Shown here: positions 24,259-33,469 of the stretch, piece after piece
Layout of the letters: every line of letters begins with the position of its first letter
Numbering within the stretch: position 1 is the first letter of the stretch
From: ZC4RG35 sp964388105
GTDB lineage: Bacteria > Actinomycetota > Acidimicrobiia > Spongiisociales > ZC4RG35
Length of the DNA stretch: 64,000 nt
NCBI GenBank assembly: GCA_964388105.1
Contig: CAYLYQ010000001.1
Location: 50,764-114,763 of the forward strand
Reading direction: 5' to 3'
Made by a program: the position numbers and the translations under genes
The notes under the pieces: generated by a model
Told to the model about the DNA's origin: nothing
Databases searched by the model: none
What the model saw: only the letters and a program-made list of their open reading frames with translations

Positions 24259-25242
24259 TCAACCGTATCGGTCGACGAACCCCACCAGCCAGGGCATCAG
24301 GGAGTCGATGAAGCGCTCGGCCTCGGCCGGGGCGAGGGTACGGGCGGCATAGTTGGTCAGCAGGACCTGGCGCGCCGCCATGAAGCTCTCCAGACGGCGC
24401 GTGTCCATCTCCGGCCACTCCCTGACCCCCTCGTAGCCCCGCCGGAAAGCGTCCCGGATGGCTTCCCGGTCCGGGCGCACCCTCGAGTGGTACAGGGAGA
24501 TCGCGATGTCCTGCGAGGGCAGGGCGATCATCATGTCCTCGAAGTCGAAGACGTGCATGCGTTGCCCGGCCATGTGCACGTTCCACTCGTGGAGATCGCC
24601 GTGGACGACCTGCGGCCGCCCCGACGCCCAGGCCTCGTCGATGGCATCGGAGGCGAGCTCGGTTGCCCGCGCGATCACCGCCCGCATCTGGCCGTCGAAG
24701 ATGTGGTCGTAGTAGGGATTGGTGATGACCACCGGATCGATGTCCGCCCCGTAATAGAAGACGCGGTCCCAACGGCGCAGCTCGTCGGTTCGCTCCGGCC
24801 GCCAGGTCTCACCGTGGTTGTGGAGGGTCGCCGAGACCTTGCCGAGCATCCGGTAGCCGAATGGGCCTCCCGCCCCCAGCGGCTCACCGGGGATCCAACT
24901 GAAGAGAACGCAGGCCCGCTCCTTGCCGATCGACGGGTCGAAGACGTCGACGACGAGAGCGCCCGATCTCGTCGGGATCGGCCGCACCACCTCGAGATCG
25001 GTTTCGGCGTTGAGCGCGGTGAGCCAGGCGACCTCGTAGTCGATGTTGGATCGGGTGTTGCCGCGAACCGACCCGACCCGAAGGGTCATCTGCTCCCCGG
25101 AATGCGTCTCCACCCGGTAGAGGACGTTGGAGTGGGTGGCGAGGTGGGTCACCGAGCGGATGTCATATGCGTAATGGCCCAAGGCGGACCGGGCCAGGGG
25201 CAGAAGCCGGTGGGCTTCCTCAGATATGCGAGAGACGTCCAT
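24259..25242 (-). CDS. APH-family phosphotransferase
   Basis: A 327-residue kinase-like protein with the aminoglycoside phosphotransferase/homoserine kinase II fold. HGDLHEWN near residue 215 is the catalytic loop and FDFEDM the Mg-binding motif. The N-lobe starts with YDIRSVTHLATHSNVLYRVE and a TLRV strand carrying the nucleotide-binding region. It resembles fructosamine/choline kinase-like proteins more than drug-resistance enzymes; the substrate cannot be told. The ATG at 25242 has no clear ribosome site or -10 box. It follows the aminotransferase gene on the same strand after 88 bases. Confidence 0.85.
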   Translation of the reverse strand: MDVSRISEEAHRLLPLARSALGHYAYDIRSVTHLATHSNVLYRVETHSGEQMTLRVGSVRGNTRSNIDYEVAWLTALNAETDLEVVRPIPTRSGALVVDVFDPSIGKERACVLFSWIPGEPLGAGGPFGYRMLGKVSATLHNHGETWRPERTDELRRWDRVFYYGADIDPVVITNPYYDHIFDGQMRAVIARATELASDAIDEAWASGRPQVVHGDLHEWNVHMAGQRMHVFDFEDMMIALPSQDIAISLYHSRVRPDREAIRDAFRRGYEGVREWPEMDTRRLESFMAARQVLLTNYAARTLAPAEAERFIDSLMPWLVGFVDRYG

Positions 25243-25330
25243 CGAAGCCAGCTCTTCTCATCACCAGGAGATTCTGGTCCCATATCGGCACCGAACGAGT
25301 GAAAGCGCCCCCGTCTAAAGGCCCAATCTG

Positions 25331-26425
25331 TCAGGCCATGTCGTGGAGGATGGCGTCGACCGCGTCCACGAAGAGACGGTTCTCCTCGGGAAGGCCGACA
25401 GAGACCCGCATCCAACCGGAGGCCATCGGCCGGATGATCACCCCGCGCCGGGTGAAGCTTTCCGCCATCCCCGGGGAGTCGCCGCCTGGCATCTCGAAGA
25501 AGACGAAGTTGGTGTGGCTGCGCACCTGCCGCAAGCCGCGCTCGGCGAGGGCCCCCGCGATGTAGTGGCGACCCGCCGAATTGGCCACCACCCGCCGCTG
25601 CATCTCTTCAGGCTGGCCCAGCGACGCCAGTGCCGCCACCTGGCCGAGACGGTTGACCGTCAGTGGCTGCTGCCCCTTGCGCAGGCGGGAGACCGTCTCC
25701 GCGGCTCCCACCGCATATCCGACCCGAAGCCCGGCGAGCGCGTAGATCTTGGAGAAGGTGCGCAGGGTGATCACATTGGGCCGTTCGACGGCGAGGCCGA
25801 AGGTGGTCTCGAACGAGGGGTCCTCCACGAACTCTGCGTAGGCCTCGTCGACCACGACGAGCGTCCTCTCCGGCACGGCTGCGATGAAGTCGGCGACCTC
25901 GCCGGCGCCCAGCAGCGTGCCGGTCGGGTTGTTGGGATTGCAGACGATCACCATCCCCGTTCGCTCGTCGACGGCGTTGGCCATGGCGCCGAGGTCGACC
26001 CGGAAGTCGGAGTCGAGCGGCACCTCCACCGGTTCTGAGCCCGCCCAAGCTGCGGCGTAGCGGTACATGATGAAGCTGGGCCAGGGGTAGACGAGACGGG
26101 TTCCTGGGCCTCCGACCGCCGACGCGAAATCAGCCAGATGCGCGGTGCTCCCGTTGGCGAACAGCAGGTTCTCGTGGCGGACGCCGAGTTCCTCGGCAAG
26201 GCGCCCACCGAGGGCCCACGCCTGGTTGTCGGGGTACCGGTTGAGGTTCCCGGCCTCGGCTGCGATGGCCTCGGCCACACCGGGAAACGGCCCGAACGGG
26301 CTTTCGTTGGCGGTGAGCTTGGCCACCCGGGACGGGTCGATCCCGTACTGGCGCACCACGTCTTCGATGGGTCGCCCCACCTCGTAGGCCGGTATGGACT
26401 CGATCTCAGGCCGCAGCACGGGCAC
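25331..26425 (-). CDS. HisC-type (histidinol-phosphate or aromatic) aminotransferase
   Basis: PLP enzyme of fold type I, 364 residues. LTANESPFGPFPG near residue 35, NGSTAHL, VCNPNNPTGT and VDEAYAEF are substrate and PLP-binding motifs; the Schiff-base lysine is in RTFSKIYALAGLRVGYA. No other his genes are nearby, so a role as aromatic aminotransferase is as likely as histidine synthesis. The GTG at 26425 is strongly supported by a minus-strand TACCTT box ending six bases before it (26432-26437). It is divergent from the fused E1 gene. Confidence 0.9.
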   Translation of the reverse strand: MPVLRPEIESIPAYEVGRPIEDVVRQYGIDPSRVAKLTANESPFGPFPGVAEAIAAEAGNLNRYPDNQAWALGGRLAEELGVRHENLLFANGSTAHLADFASAVGGPGTRLVYPWPSFIMYRYAAAWAGSEPVEVPLDSDFRVDLGAMANAVDERTGMVIVCNPNNPTGTLLGAGEVADFIAAVPERTLVVVDEAYAEFVEDPSFETTFGLAVERPNVITLRTFSKIYALAGLRVGYAVGAAETVSRLRKGQQPLTVNRLGQVAALASLGQPEEMQRRVVANSAGRHYIAGALAERGLRQVRSHTNFVFFEMPGGDSPGMAESFTRRGVIIRPMASGWMRVSVGLPEENRLFVDAVDAILHDMA

Positions 26426-26537
26426 GACCTGAAGGTAACAGGTGCCCGGAACCCGGTCGCCGGAACAGTCCCCCACGCGCCAGGCCCACATGGCAGGTCC
26501 CTCCGGGTCGCGGTACCCTGCCGACATCCTCGAAGCC

Positions 26538-28601
26538 ATGCAGATCATCGACCCGCAGGGCAACCTCGTGGGGGACGACCCGGGCCTCGACCCGGGCATC
26601 TATCAGGACATGTACCGGAACATGGTCCTGTCTCGTGAGCTGGATCGGCGGATGCTCGCCCTCCAGAGACAGGGCCGCATCGGCACCTACGCCATGCTGG
26701 AGGGCCACGAGGCCGTTCAGATCGGTTCGGCGATGGCGCTCCGTCCCGATGACTTCGTCTTCCCTTCCTACCGGGAGCACGGCGTCCAGGTCACCCACGG
26801 TCTCCCGATCGACGTCCTGCTCGCCTACTGGAAGGGCCTCCCCAACTCCGGATGGGACGCCGAGAAGTACCGATCGGGAATCGTCACCGTGCCGATCGCC
26901 TCCCAGCTGCCCCACGCCGTCGGCTATTCGTACTACCGCCGCCTCCAGGGCCAGGACGTCGTCACGGCGGTGTACTTCGGCGACGGTGCCACCTCCGAGG
27001 CCGACTTCCACGCCGGGATGAACTTCGCAGGGGTCTGGCGAACCCCCACCGTCTTCGTGTGCGCCAACAACCTCTATGCCATCTCGGTGCCCTACGAGCT
27101 GCAGACGGCTTCGCCCACGATCGCCCAGAAGGCGGACGCCTATGGATTCCCTGGCGTCCGCGTCGACGGCATGGACCCCATCGCGGTGTATCTCGCCACC
27201 AAAGAGGCGGTGGACCGAGCCCGTTCGGGAGGAGGCCCCACCCTGATCGAGGCCATGACCTACCGGTACGGCGCGCACGCCACCGCCGACGACCCGACGC
27301 TCTACCGCTCGGACGAGGAGGTGGCGCGCTGGAAGGAGAAAGACCCGATCGACCGCCTGCGGCGCTTCCTGGAGAGGCGGGACCTGATCGACGAGCGGGA
27401 CGCCGAGAAGGTGGCAATGGAGGTCTCCGACGCCGTGAACGGGGCGATCGCGTCCATCGAGGCAGAGCCCCTCCCCGACCGTTCCGACGCCATCCGGCAC
27501 GGCTTCGCGCGCATACCCGCTCACGTCGTGGACCAACTCCACGCCATGCAGCGGGCCCATGGGGAGACGGAGACGGTCTTCGACCCGTCAGAGGTCTGGC
27601 AGGTGGGAGAGGACCGTTTGCCGGAGGGCCCAACCGAGCAGATGAACATGGCCGACGCCATCAACGCCGCCCTCCACGAAGCCATGGACCGCGACCCGCG
27701 GACCATCGTGCTGGGGGAAGACGTCGCCAGAGCCGGCGGGGTCTTCCGCATCACCGAGGGCCTGCTGGACCGGTTCGGGTCGGACCGGGTCATCGACACC
27801 CCGCTCAACGAATCGGGCATCGTCGGCACGGCGGTCGGCATGGCACTGGCGGGCGGACGACCGATCGCCGAGATCCAGTTCGAGGGATTCGTGTACCCGG
27901 CCTTCGACCAGATCGTCAGCCATCTCGGCCGTTTCCGGTTCCGCACCAGGGGCCACTCCACCGTTCCCGTCGTGGTCCGCATGCCCAACGGCGCGGGCAT
28001 CGGGGCCCACGAGCACCATTGCGACTCACCGGAGGCGTACTTCGTCCACGCCCCGGGCCTGGTCGTCATCTGCCCCTCGACCCCCACCGATGCCAAGGGG
28101 CTGCTGGCGGCGGCTCTGGAGTCCGAGGACCCTGTGATCTTCCTCGAGCCCAAGGTCCTGTACAGGGCGGGGCGGGAGGAGGTCCCCACCGGCCACTACA
28201 CCCTCCCCATCGGCCGCGCCCGGGTGCGCCAGACCGGCTCCGATCTCACTCTGGTCACCTATGGCGGAATGGTCCCCGTGTCACTGGCTGCCGCGGCACG
28301 GTCCGGCGTCTCGGTGGAGGTGATCGACCTCCGCACCCTCTTCCCCTGGGACCGCGAGACCGTCCTCGAGTCGGTTAAGCGGACGGGCCGCCTGCTCCTC
28401 GTCCAGGAGCCGCAGGGCTCGGCCGGCGTGGCGGCGGACGTGGCGGCCGTAGTCGCCGAAGAGGCCCTCTACGACCTCCAGGCGCCGATCGGGAGGATCA
28501 CCGGATTCGACGTCCCCTGGCCCCAGTTCGCCATCGAGAAGCACGCCTTGATCGACATCGACCGCGTGGTCGCCGGCATCGAGAAGGTGATGGCCAGTTA
28601 G
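26538..28601 (+). CDS. fused alpha-keto acid dehydrogenase E1 alpha-beta
   Basis: A single 687-residue chain joining both halves of a thiamine-diphosphate 2-oxoacid dehydrogenase E1 (pyruvate or branched-chain type), normally two proteins. The alpha half has the ThDP motif GDGATSEADFHAGMNFAG...NN and SYREHG; the beta half begins near residue 365 with MADAINAALHEAM and has GEDVARAGGVFR, FEGFVYPAFDQI and EPKVLYR. A linker of about 35 residues joins them. E2 and E3 genes are absent nearby. The ATG at 26538 follows a TACCCT box at 26514-26519; an in-frame ATG at 26490 lies before that box, so it is less likely. Confidence 0.9.
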   Translation: MQIIDPQGNLVGDDPGLDPGIYQDMYRNMVLSRELDRRMLALQRQGRIGTYAMLEGHEAVQIGSAMALRPDDFVFPSYREHGVQVTHGLPIDVLLAYWKGLPNSGWDAEKYRSGIVTVPIASQLPHAVGYSYYRRLQGQDVVTAVYFGDGATSEADFHAGMNFAGVWRTPTVFVCANNLYAISVPYELQTASPTIAQKADAYGFPGVRVDGMDPIAVYLATKEAVDRARSGGGPTLIEAMTYRYGAHATADDPTLYRSDEEVARWKEKDPIDRLRRFLERRDLIDERDAEKVAMEVSDAVNGAIASIEAEPLPDRSDAIRHGFARIPAHVVDQLHAMQRAHGETETVFDPSEVWQVGEDRLPEGPTEQMNMADAINAALHEAMDRDPRTIVLGEDVARAGGVFRITEGLLDRFGSDRVIDTPLNESGIVGTAVGMALAGGRPIAEIQFEGFVYPAFDQIVSHLGRFRFRTRGHSTVPVVVRMPNGAGIGAHEHHCDSPEAYFVHAPGLVVICPSTPTDAKGLLAAALESEDPVIFLEPKVLYRAGREEVPTGHYTLPIGRARVRQTGSDLTLVTYGGMVPVSLAAAARSGVSVEVIDLRTLFPWDRETVLESVKRTGRLLLVQEPQGSAGVAADVAAVVAEEALYDLQAPIGRITGFDVPWPQFAIEKHALIDIDRVVAGIEKVMAS

Positions 28602-28642
28602 ATCCTTTGTCGTCACGCTCCGTGGCCGTAGCCTTACGCGCA

Positions 28643-28864
28643 GTGTCGCACCTCGGGCCCGACGAGGCCTCCCGGCGCCATCGGCGCTCCAGTTGCCGCA
28701 AAGGCGACCATCGGTTCGGGCCCACCCAGCACATCGGTGGCGGGATCGCCCGCCGTGTGTGCACCAGTTGCTCGGCGGTCAGCATCGACTTGAGCGGCGC
28801 ATACGAGATGGCCGAGCCGTCGGGCGAGGGCTTCGCCCGCCGGCCCCCCGGCCAACGAGTCTGA
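28643..28864 (+). CDS. small Cys-containing (zinc-ribbon-like) protein
   Basis: A 73-residue protein I cannot name. It is basic and has Cys-x5-His near residue 16 and VCTSC near 38, a spacing that could bind zinc. TAGCCT at 28629-28634 ends eight bases before the GTG at 28643, consistent with a leaderless start. It sits between the fused E1 gene and mutT1 on the same strand, with mutT1 having its own ribosome site 5-12 bases later. Low-complexity basic sequence makes it uncertain. Confidence 0.55.
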   Translation: MSHLGPDEASRRHRRSSCRKGDHRFGPTQHIGGGIARRVCTSCSAVSIDLSGAYEMAEPSGEGFARRPPGQRV

Positions 28865-28880
28865 GCTCAGGAGGCATTGC

Positions 28881-29759
28881 GTGGCGGAGGTGAGCAGCGC
28901 CGTTCGCGCCGCCGGGGGCCTGGTGCTCCGGGTCACGCCGAAGGGCCGCATCAAGGTGCTGGTGGTGCACCGCCCGCGGTATGACGACTGGGGGTTGCCC
29001 AAGGGCAAGCTCGACCCCGGCGAGACCGACGAGGAAGCGGCGGTCCGGGAGGTGCTCGAGGAGACCGGCTACCGCTGTCGCATCGTGGCGCCGCTCCCCG
29101 AGACCGCTCACGAGACCAAACGCGGCCCGAAGACAGTCGCCTGGTACGCAATGCGGCCCCTGCCCGACAGCCCGGGGTTCGTTCCCAACGAGGAGATCGA
29201 CGAGGTGCGGTGGCTCTCCCCGAAGCGGGCCTCGGCCACGGTCGACTACGACAACGACCGGCGGCTGATCGCGAGCGCCAACCTCGAGAAGCTGGCGCGC
29301 ACCGGCGCCGTCTGGGTGATCCGACACGGGGTCGCGATGGACAAGGGCTCCTGGAAAGGCGACGACAACAGGCGCCCGCTCGACGCCAGGGGCCTGAAAC
29401 AGGCCGACCGCCTGGCCGAGATCCTGTCCGATCAAGGGATCGACCTCGTGATCACGTCGCCGGCGAAACGCTGCCGGACCACGATCGCCCCGATCGCCAA
29501 GAAGGTGAAGGCGAGTGTGATCCGGGACCGTCGTCTGACCCGAAACGCCTCGCGGTCGGACGTGGCCTCCCTCCTCGACCGCGTCACGGGGCACCAGGCA
29601 GTGATCTGCACCCATGGGGAGACGATCCCATTGATCCTGGCGGAGGCGGCCAGACGGGGAGCGAAGGTGAACCCGTCCGCCGAGACCGCCAAGGGATCGG
29701 CCTGGAAGTTCGAGGTCAGAAACGGGAAGTTCCGGCTCGCCGGCCGGATCGATCCCTAG
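28881..29759 (+). CDS. mutT1: MutT1-type Nudix hydrolase fused to histidine phosphatase
   Basis: A 292-residue two-domain sanitising enzyme like M. tuberculosis Rv2985, where the Nudix domain converts 8-oxo-dGTP and diadenosine polyphosphates and the histidine phosphatase domain removes further phosphate. The Nudix box runs from GKLDPGETDEEAAVREVLEE at about 42-61. The phosphatase has VWVIRHG near 150, SPAKRCRTT and a late CTHGE histidine. AGGAGG lies six bases before the GTG at 28881. The TAG stop overlaps the convergent ABC gene stop in CTAG. Confidence 0.93.
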   Translation: MAEVSSAVRAAGGLVLRVTPKGRIKVLVVHRPRYDDWGLPKGKLDPGETDEEAAVREVLEETGYRCRIVAPLPETAHETKRGPKTVAWYAMRPLPDSPGFVPNEEIDEVRWLSPKRASATVDYDNDRRLIASANLEKLARTGAVWVIRHGVAMDKGSWKGDDNRRPLDARGLKQADRLAEILSDQGIDLVITSPAKRCRTTIAPIAKKVKASVIRDRRLTRNASRSDVASLLDRVTGHQAVICTHGETIPLILAEAARRGAKVNPSAETAKGSAWKFEVRNGKFRLAGRIDP

Positions 29760-31519
29760 ACCGTCTTGGTTCCGGCCGCCCAGTCGGCGTGCAGGCTGGA
29801 ATACACACCGCCGGCGTCGACCAGGTCGCGGTGCCGACCCCGCTCGACCAGGCGGCCCCGGTCGAACACCAGCACCTCGTCGGCGGCCTCCGCGGTGGAG
29901 AGCCGGTGAGCGATCGTGACCGAGGTCCGGTGCTCGATGAGCCGGTTGATCGCACCGCGCAGGGCGACGTCGAGGGCCGGGTCAACCGCCGAAGTGGCCT
30001 CGTCGAGGACCAACAGGTCCGGCGAGGCGATCCAAGCCCTGGCCAGCGCCACTAGCTGCCGCTCCCCCGCCGAGAGGTTCGTCCCACGCTCGCCGGTGCG
30101 AGTGGAGAGCTTCTCCGGGAGGCTCTCGACCCACTCGCCGAGGCCGAGTTCCCAGAACGCGGAGAAGATCTCGGCGTCGTCCGCCTCGGGACGCCCGTAG
30201 CGGACGTTGTTGGCGACGGTGTCGTCGAAGAGGAAACCCTCCTGGGGCACGAACCCGACCCGTGAGCGCAGCTCGGCGAGCCGGATGCGGTCGGCAGGCA
30301 CTCCGCCCAGGAACACGTGGCCCGAGGTCGGGTCGATGAGTCGCACCAGGAGCTTGGCGAAGGTCGTCTTGCCGGAGCCGGTCTCCCCGACCACAGCCAC
30401 CCTCGACCCCACGGGAATGTCGACCGTCACACCCGACAGCACTTCGGGCCCGTCGGGATATGCGTAGGCGACGCCCTCGAAGCGGGCGGAGAGACCTCCC
30501 GGGCGCAGCTCCTCGGGGTTCGCCGGCTCGGTGACCTCGATGGGGGCGTCGAGCACTTCCGTGACGCGCCGGAGACCCGAAGCCGCGGCCTGGGCGAAGT
30601 CGAGGGTCTCGACGACGATCTGAATCGGCTCGACCAGCAGGTTGACGAGGAAGAGGAACGCGATCAGCGTGCCCGCAGTCATCCCCAACTCGATGCCCAA
30701 CCAGATTCCGGCCCCGATCATGATGGCAGTCAGGGTCCCGGCGAACAGCTCCGCCGTGGAGAAGAGGGCGTTGCCGAACCGCGCGGTCGTGAACTCGATG
30801 CGGAACCGCTTCTGGAGGGCGTCGGCCACCTTGGCCTGCGTCTCCTCCTCGGTGCCGTAGGCACGCACCACGGGGATGGCCGTGATCGCCTCGGAGAGCA
30901 CACCCATCGAAGCGCCGACTTCGGCTCGCACCTGGTCATACCTGCGGGACAGGATGCGCTGGAACCACCGCATCATCACCATGTAGAGCGTGACCCCCAC
31001 CAAGGCGATCAAGGCCAGGCGCCACTCGTAGAACGCCATGGCAAGCGTGGCGAGGAGCACCTGGCTGGAAGCGATGAGGAGGCCAACCCCGCCCCACTCC
31101 ATGAACTCCTGCATCGTCGTTATGTCCGAGGTGACCCGGGAGACCAGGCTGCCGCGGCGCTCCGCCTGCACGTGGAGGACCGACTGCCGCAGGATGTGGC
31201 GGAAGGTGCGCACCCGAAGGTCGGAGAGGCCCATGGAAGAGGAGTTGATCAACCGCAGCTGGGCGGTCCTCCCCACCCACACACCGGTGGCGAGAGCCAG
31301 AAAGGCGATGCCGGCCTTGATCCCCACCGAGGACATGTCCATGGGCCCCGGAGCGAGGATGTCACCGTCAACGATCTGCTGCAGGACGATCGGCGTGACG
31401 ACCGTGATCGCCTGGCCGACCATCGCCAGGAAGACCGTGAGGCGAATGCCCTCCGCCAGCGCGGGGGCCTCCGCGACGGCCCGGCGGATCAGCGCGACCA
31501 CGCCTCTTCCCTCGCTCAC
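29756..31519 (-). CDS. ABC exporter subunit, canonical ATP site
   Basis: A 587-residue half-transporter: six-helix type I exporter domain (about 20-310) followed by an ATPase. Walker A is GETGSGKTT, the signature is LSAGERQ (non-canonical), Walker B is LLVLDEATSAVD with the catalytic Glu present, and the switch His is in TIAHRLST. The GTG at 31519 overlaps the stop of the other half-transporter (GTGA). Together they make a heterodimer of the TM287/288 or Rv1272c/Rv1273c kind. The substrate is unknown; drugs or lipids are typical. The stop is shared with mutT1 in CTAG. Confidence 0.92.
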   Translation of the reverse strand: MSEGRGVVALIRRAVAEAPALAEGIRLTVFLAMVGQAITVVTPIVLQQIVDGDILAPGPMDMSSVGIKAGIAFLALATGVWVGRTAQLRLINSSSMGLSDLRVRTFRHILRQSVLHVQAERRGSLVSRVTSDITTMQEFMEWGGVGLLIASSQVLLATLAMAFYEWRLALIALVGVTLYMVMMRWFQRILSRRYDQVRAEVGASMGVLSEAITAIPVVRAYGTEEETQAKVADALQKRFRIEFTTARFGNALFSTAELFAGTLTAIMIGAGIWLGIELGMTAGTLIAFLFLVNLLVEPIQIVVETLDFAQAAASGLRRVTEVLDAPIEVTEPANPEELRPGGLSARFEGVAYAYPDGPEVLSGVTVDIPVGSRVAVVGETGSGKTTFAKLLVRLIDPTSGHVFLGGVPADRIRLAELRSRVGFVPQEGFLFDDTVANNVRYGRPEADDAEIFSAFWELGLGEWVESLPEKLSTRTGERGTNLSAGERQLVALARAWIASPDLLVLDEATSAVDPALDVALRGAINRLIEHRTSVTIAHRLSTAEAADEVLVFDRGRLVERGRHRDLVDAGGVYSSLHADWAAGTKTV

Positions 31520-33291
31520 GATGCCTCCTTTCGGGCCTTCAACGCCTCCTCCTCGTACGCCTGGACCAGACGGGCGTAGCCAGGCACCGAGCGGAGCAGC
31601 TCCTCATGGGTGCCGTGGCCGAGGATGCGCCTCTGGTCGATGAACAGGACCTCGTCCGCGAGGCGAATCGACGAGGGGCGGTAGGCCACCACCACGATCG
31701 TCGAAGGAAGGTCGGCGGACTTGAGAGACCTCAGGATCTCGGACTCGACGGACGGGTCCACCGCAGAGGTGGCGTCGTCGAGGATGAGGAGCCGGGGCTT
31801 CCGGACCAGGGCACGCGCCAGAGCGAGGCGCTGCCGCTGGCCGCCCGACAAGGTGGTGCCCCTCTCTCCGAGAACCGAGTCCAGCCCCTCGTCGAGATCG
31901 AGGATGAACTCGCGGGCGCCAGCGAGCTTGGCCGCCTCCCACACCTCCTCGTCGGCCACCGGCGCCCCCAGCGTGATGTTCTCGCGGACCGAGGCGTCGA
32001 ACAGGAACGCCTCCTGCGCCACGTATGCGACTTCACGGGGCAGCTCGGAGCGGGCGAACGAGCGGAGATCCCTCCCGTCCAGGGTGATGTGACCCGCATC
32101 CGGGTCCCACAGCCTCGCCAGGAGCAGGGCCAGCGTCGACTTGCCGGACGCGGTCGGTCCGACCACGGCGAGGACTTTGCCGGAGTGGAGGTCGAAGTGG
32201 ACGTCGTCGAGAACGGTGGTGTCGTCGTAGCCGAAACCCACTTCGCGCCCGGCCACGGGAGCGGCTCCACGGTCGGGCAGCGCCGACACGTCGCCGTACT
32301 CCATGTGGTCGGAGGCGTCGAACACCTCCTGGACCCTCTTCCATCCGGCGAGGCTGCCCGCCAGGTCCCAGAGGACGAACCCGATCAACTGCACAGGGAA
32401 CGCCAGCAGGGAGAGCAGGTAGACCACCGTGACCACGTTGCCCGGGGTGATCTCTCCCAAGCCCACCCGGTACGCGCCCACCACGATCAGGACGAGGATG
32501 AGCAGCTGCGGCAAGGCGCGGATAACCACCTGGTACTTGGTCCAGGTGGAGAGCACGTCGATGAGCTTGTCCCGAAGCAGGTCGCTGGACTGGGCGAACC
32601 GGTCGGAGACGACGTCCTCCTTGCCCATTGCCTTGATCGTCAGGGCGCCGTCGAAGCTCTCGTGGGCGATGGAGGAGACCTGGCCTCGCACCACCTGGAC
32701 CGCCTCCCACTGACCGAAGGTCAGCCAGCTGCCCTTGACGTCGATCGCGATCACGACTGCCAGCCCGATCAGGGCACCCACTCCCAGCCAGGGGTCCAAA
32801 GCCATGATCATCACGACCGCACCCACCAGCAGCAGGGAGACACCGGTGGCGAAGGGAAGCGGGCTGAGGACGGAAGTGCCCTGGTCGGTGTCGGCGTCGG
32901 CCACCGCAAGGAGGTCGCCGATGGCGTGACGGTCGAACCACGACATCTTGAGCGACATCTCCTGCTCGAGGAGCATGTTGCGCAGGTCCCTCCTCACCGA
33001 GAACTGGAGCCAACCTGCGGCCGTCCGGCGGATGACGATCCCGACGGCTTTGAACAGGGCCACTCCGACGATGAGCAGAACTCCGGTCCACAGCAGGTCC
33101 GGTGACTCGCCGCCGTCGAGGGTCGGGATGATCAGCTTGTCGGTCACCCAGCCGACGGCGAGCGACGCGGCGATGATGGCGCTGGCGTACATGGCCGCGC
33201 CGGTGACGCCGATGGCGAACGCCGCCGGGTGCATCTTGACGAGGCGCACGGTGACCCGGCTCCCGTCCCTGATGACAGCCCAGGGACTCAT
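31516..33291 (-). CDS. ABC exporter subunit, degenerate ATP site
   Basis: A 591-residue half-transporter with six membrane helices and an ATPase. Walker A GPTASGKST and signature LSGGQRQ are good, but Walker B reads LLILDDATSAVD with Asp replacing the catalytic Glu, and the switch region reads VVAYRPSS with Tyr replacing His. These are the marks of the non-hydrolysing site of a heterodimeric exporter, pairing with the LSAGERQ signature of its partner. The ATG at 33291 is taken as start; a TTG at 33312 would add seven residues. No ribosome site is clear. It is first in a two-gene operon. Confidence 0.9.
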   Translation of the reverse strand: MSPWAVIRDGSRVTVRLVKMHPAAFAIGVTGAAMYASAIIAASLAVGWVTDKLIIPTLDGGESPDLLWTGVLLIVGVALFKAVGIVIRRTAAGWLQFSVRRDLRNMLLEQEMSLKMSWFDRHAIGDLLAVADADTDQGTSVLSPLPFATGVSLLLVGAVVMIMALDPWLGVGALIGLAVVIAIDVKGSWLTFGQWEAVQVVRGQVSSIAHESFDGALTIKAMGKEDVVSDRFAQSSDLLRDKLIDVLSTWTKYQVVIRALPQLLILVLIVVGAYRVGLGEITPGNVVTVVYLLSLLAFPVQLIGFVLWDLAGSLAGWKRVQEVFDASDHMEYGDVSALPDRGAAPVAGREVGFGYDDTTVLDDVHFDLHSGKVLAVVGPTASGKSTLALLLARLWDPDAGHITLDGRDLRSFARSELPREVAYVAQEAFLFDASVRENITLGAPVADEEVWEAAKLAGAREFILDLDEGLDSVLGERGTTLSGGQRQRLALARALVRKPRLLILDDATSAVDPSVESEILRSLKSADLPSTIVVVAYRPSSIRLADEVLFIDQRRILGHGTHEELLRSVPGYARLVQAYEEEALKARKEAS

Positions 33292-33469
33292 TTGTGCTGC
33301 AGGAACAGACAAGAGGACCTATCCAATCGAGAGTTGTCCGACGTGGGGCGAAGCTGGCCCCGTCGAATGATGATAAAGAGAGCGCGGACTTGACCCGGAC
33401 GGTTTTTTCCAGGGCTCTCCACGGCCACTCCTGGAATGGGACGGGGTCGAAGCGACTACTTTCCCCTGG

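Noticed and set aside
24259..25242. Aminoglycoside resistance gene
   Set aside because: The APH fold is present, but sequence features and chromosomal context match general small-molecule kinases; nothing indicates drug resistance.
26852..28378. A 508-codon frame inside the fused E1 gene on the same strand
   Set aside because: It is Arg/Pro/Gly-rich out-of-frame reading with no domain, entirely contained in the real coding sequence.
28602..28642. Upstream extension of the small Cys-containing protein to 28607
   Set aside because: The extra residues are encoded by the promoter-like segment, including the TAGCCT box; the GTG at 28643 fits the leaderless rule better.
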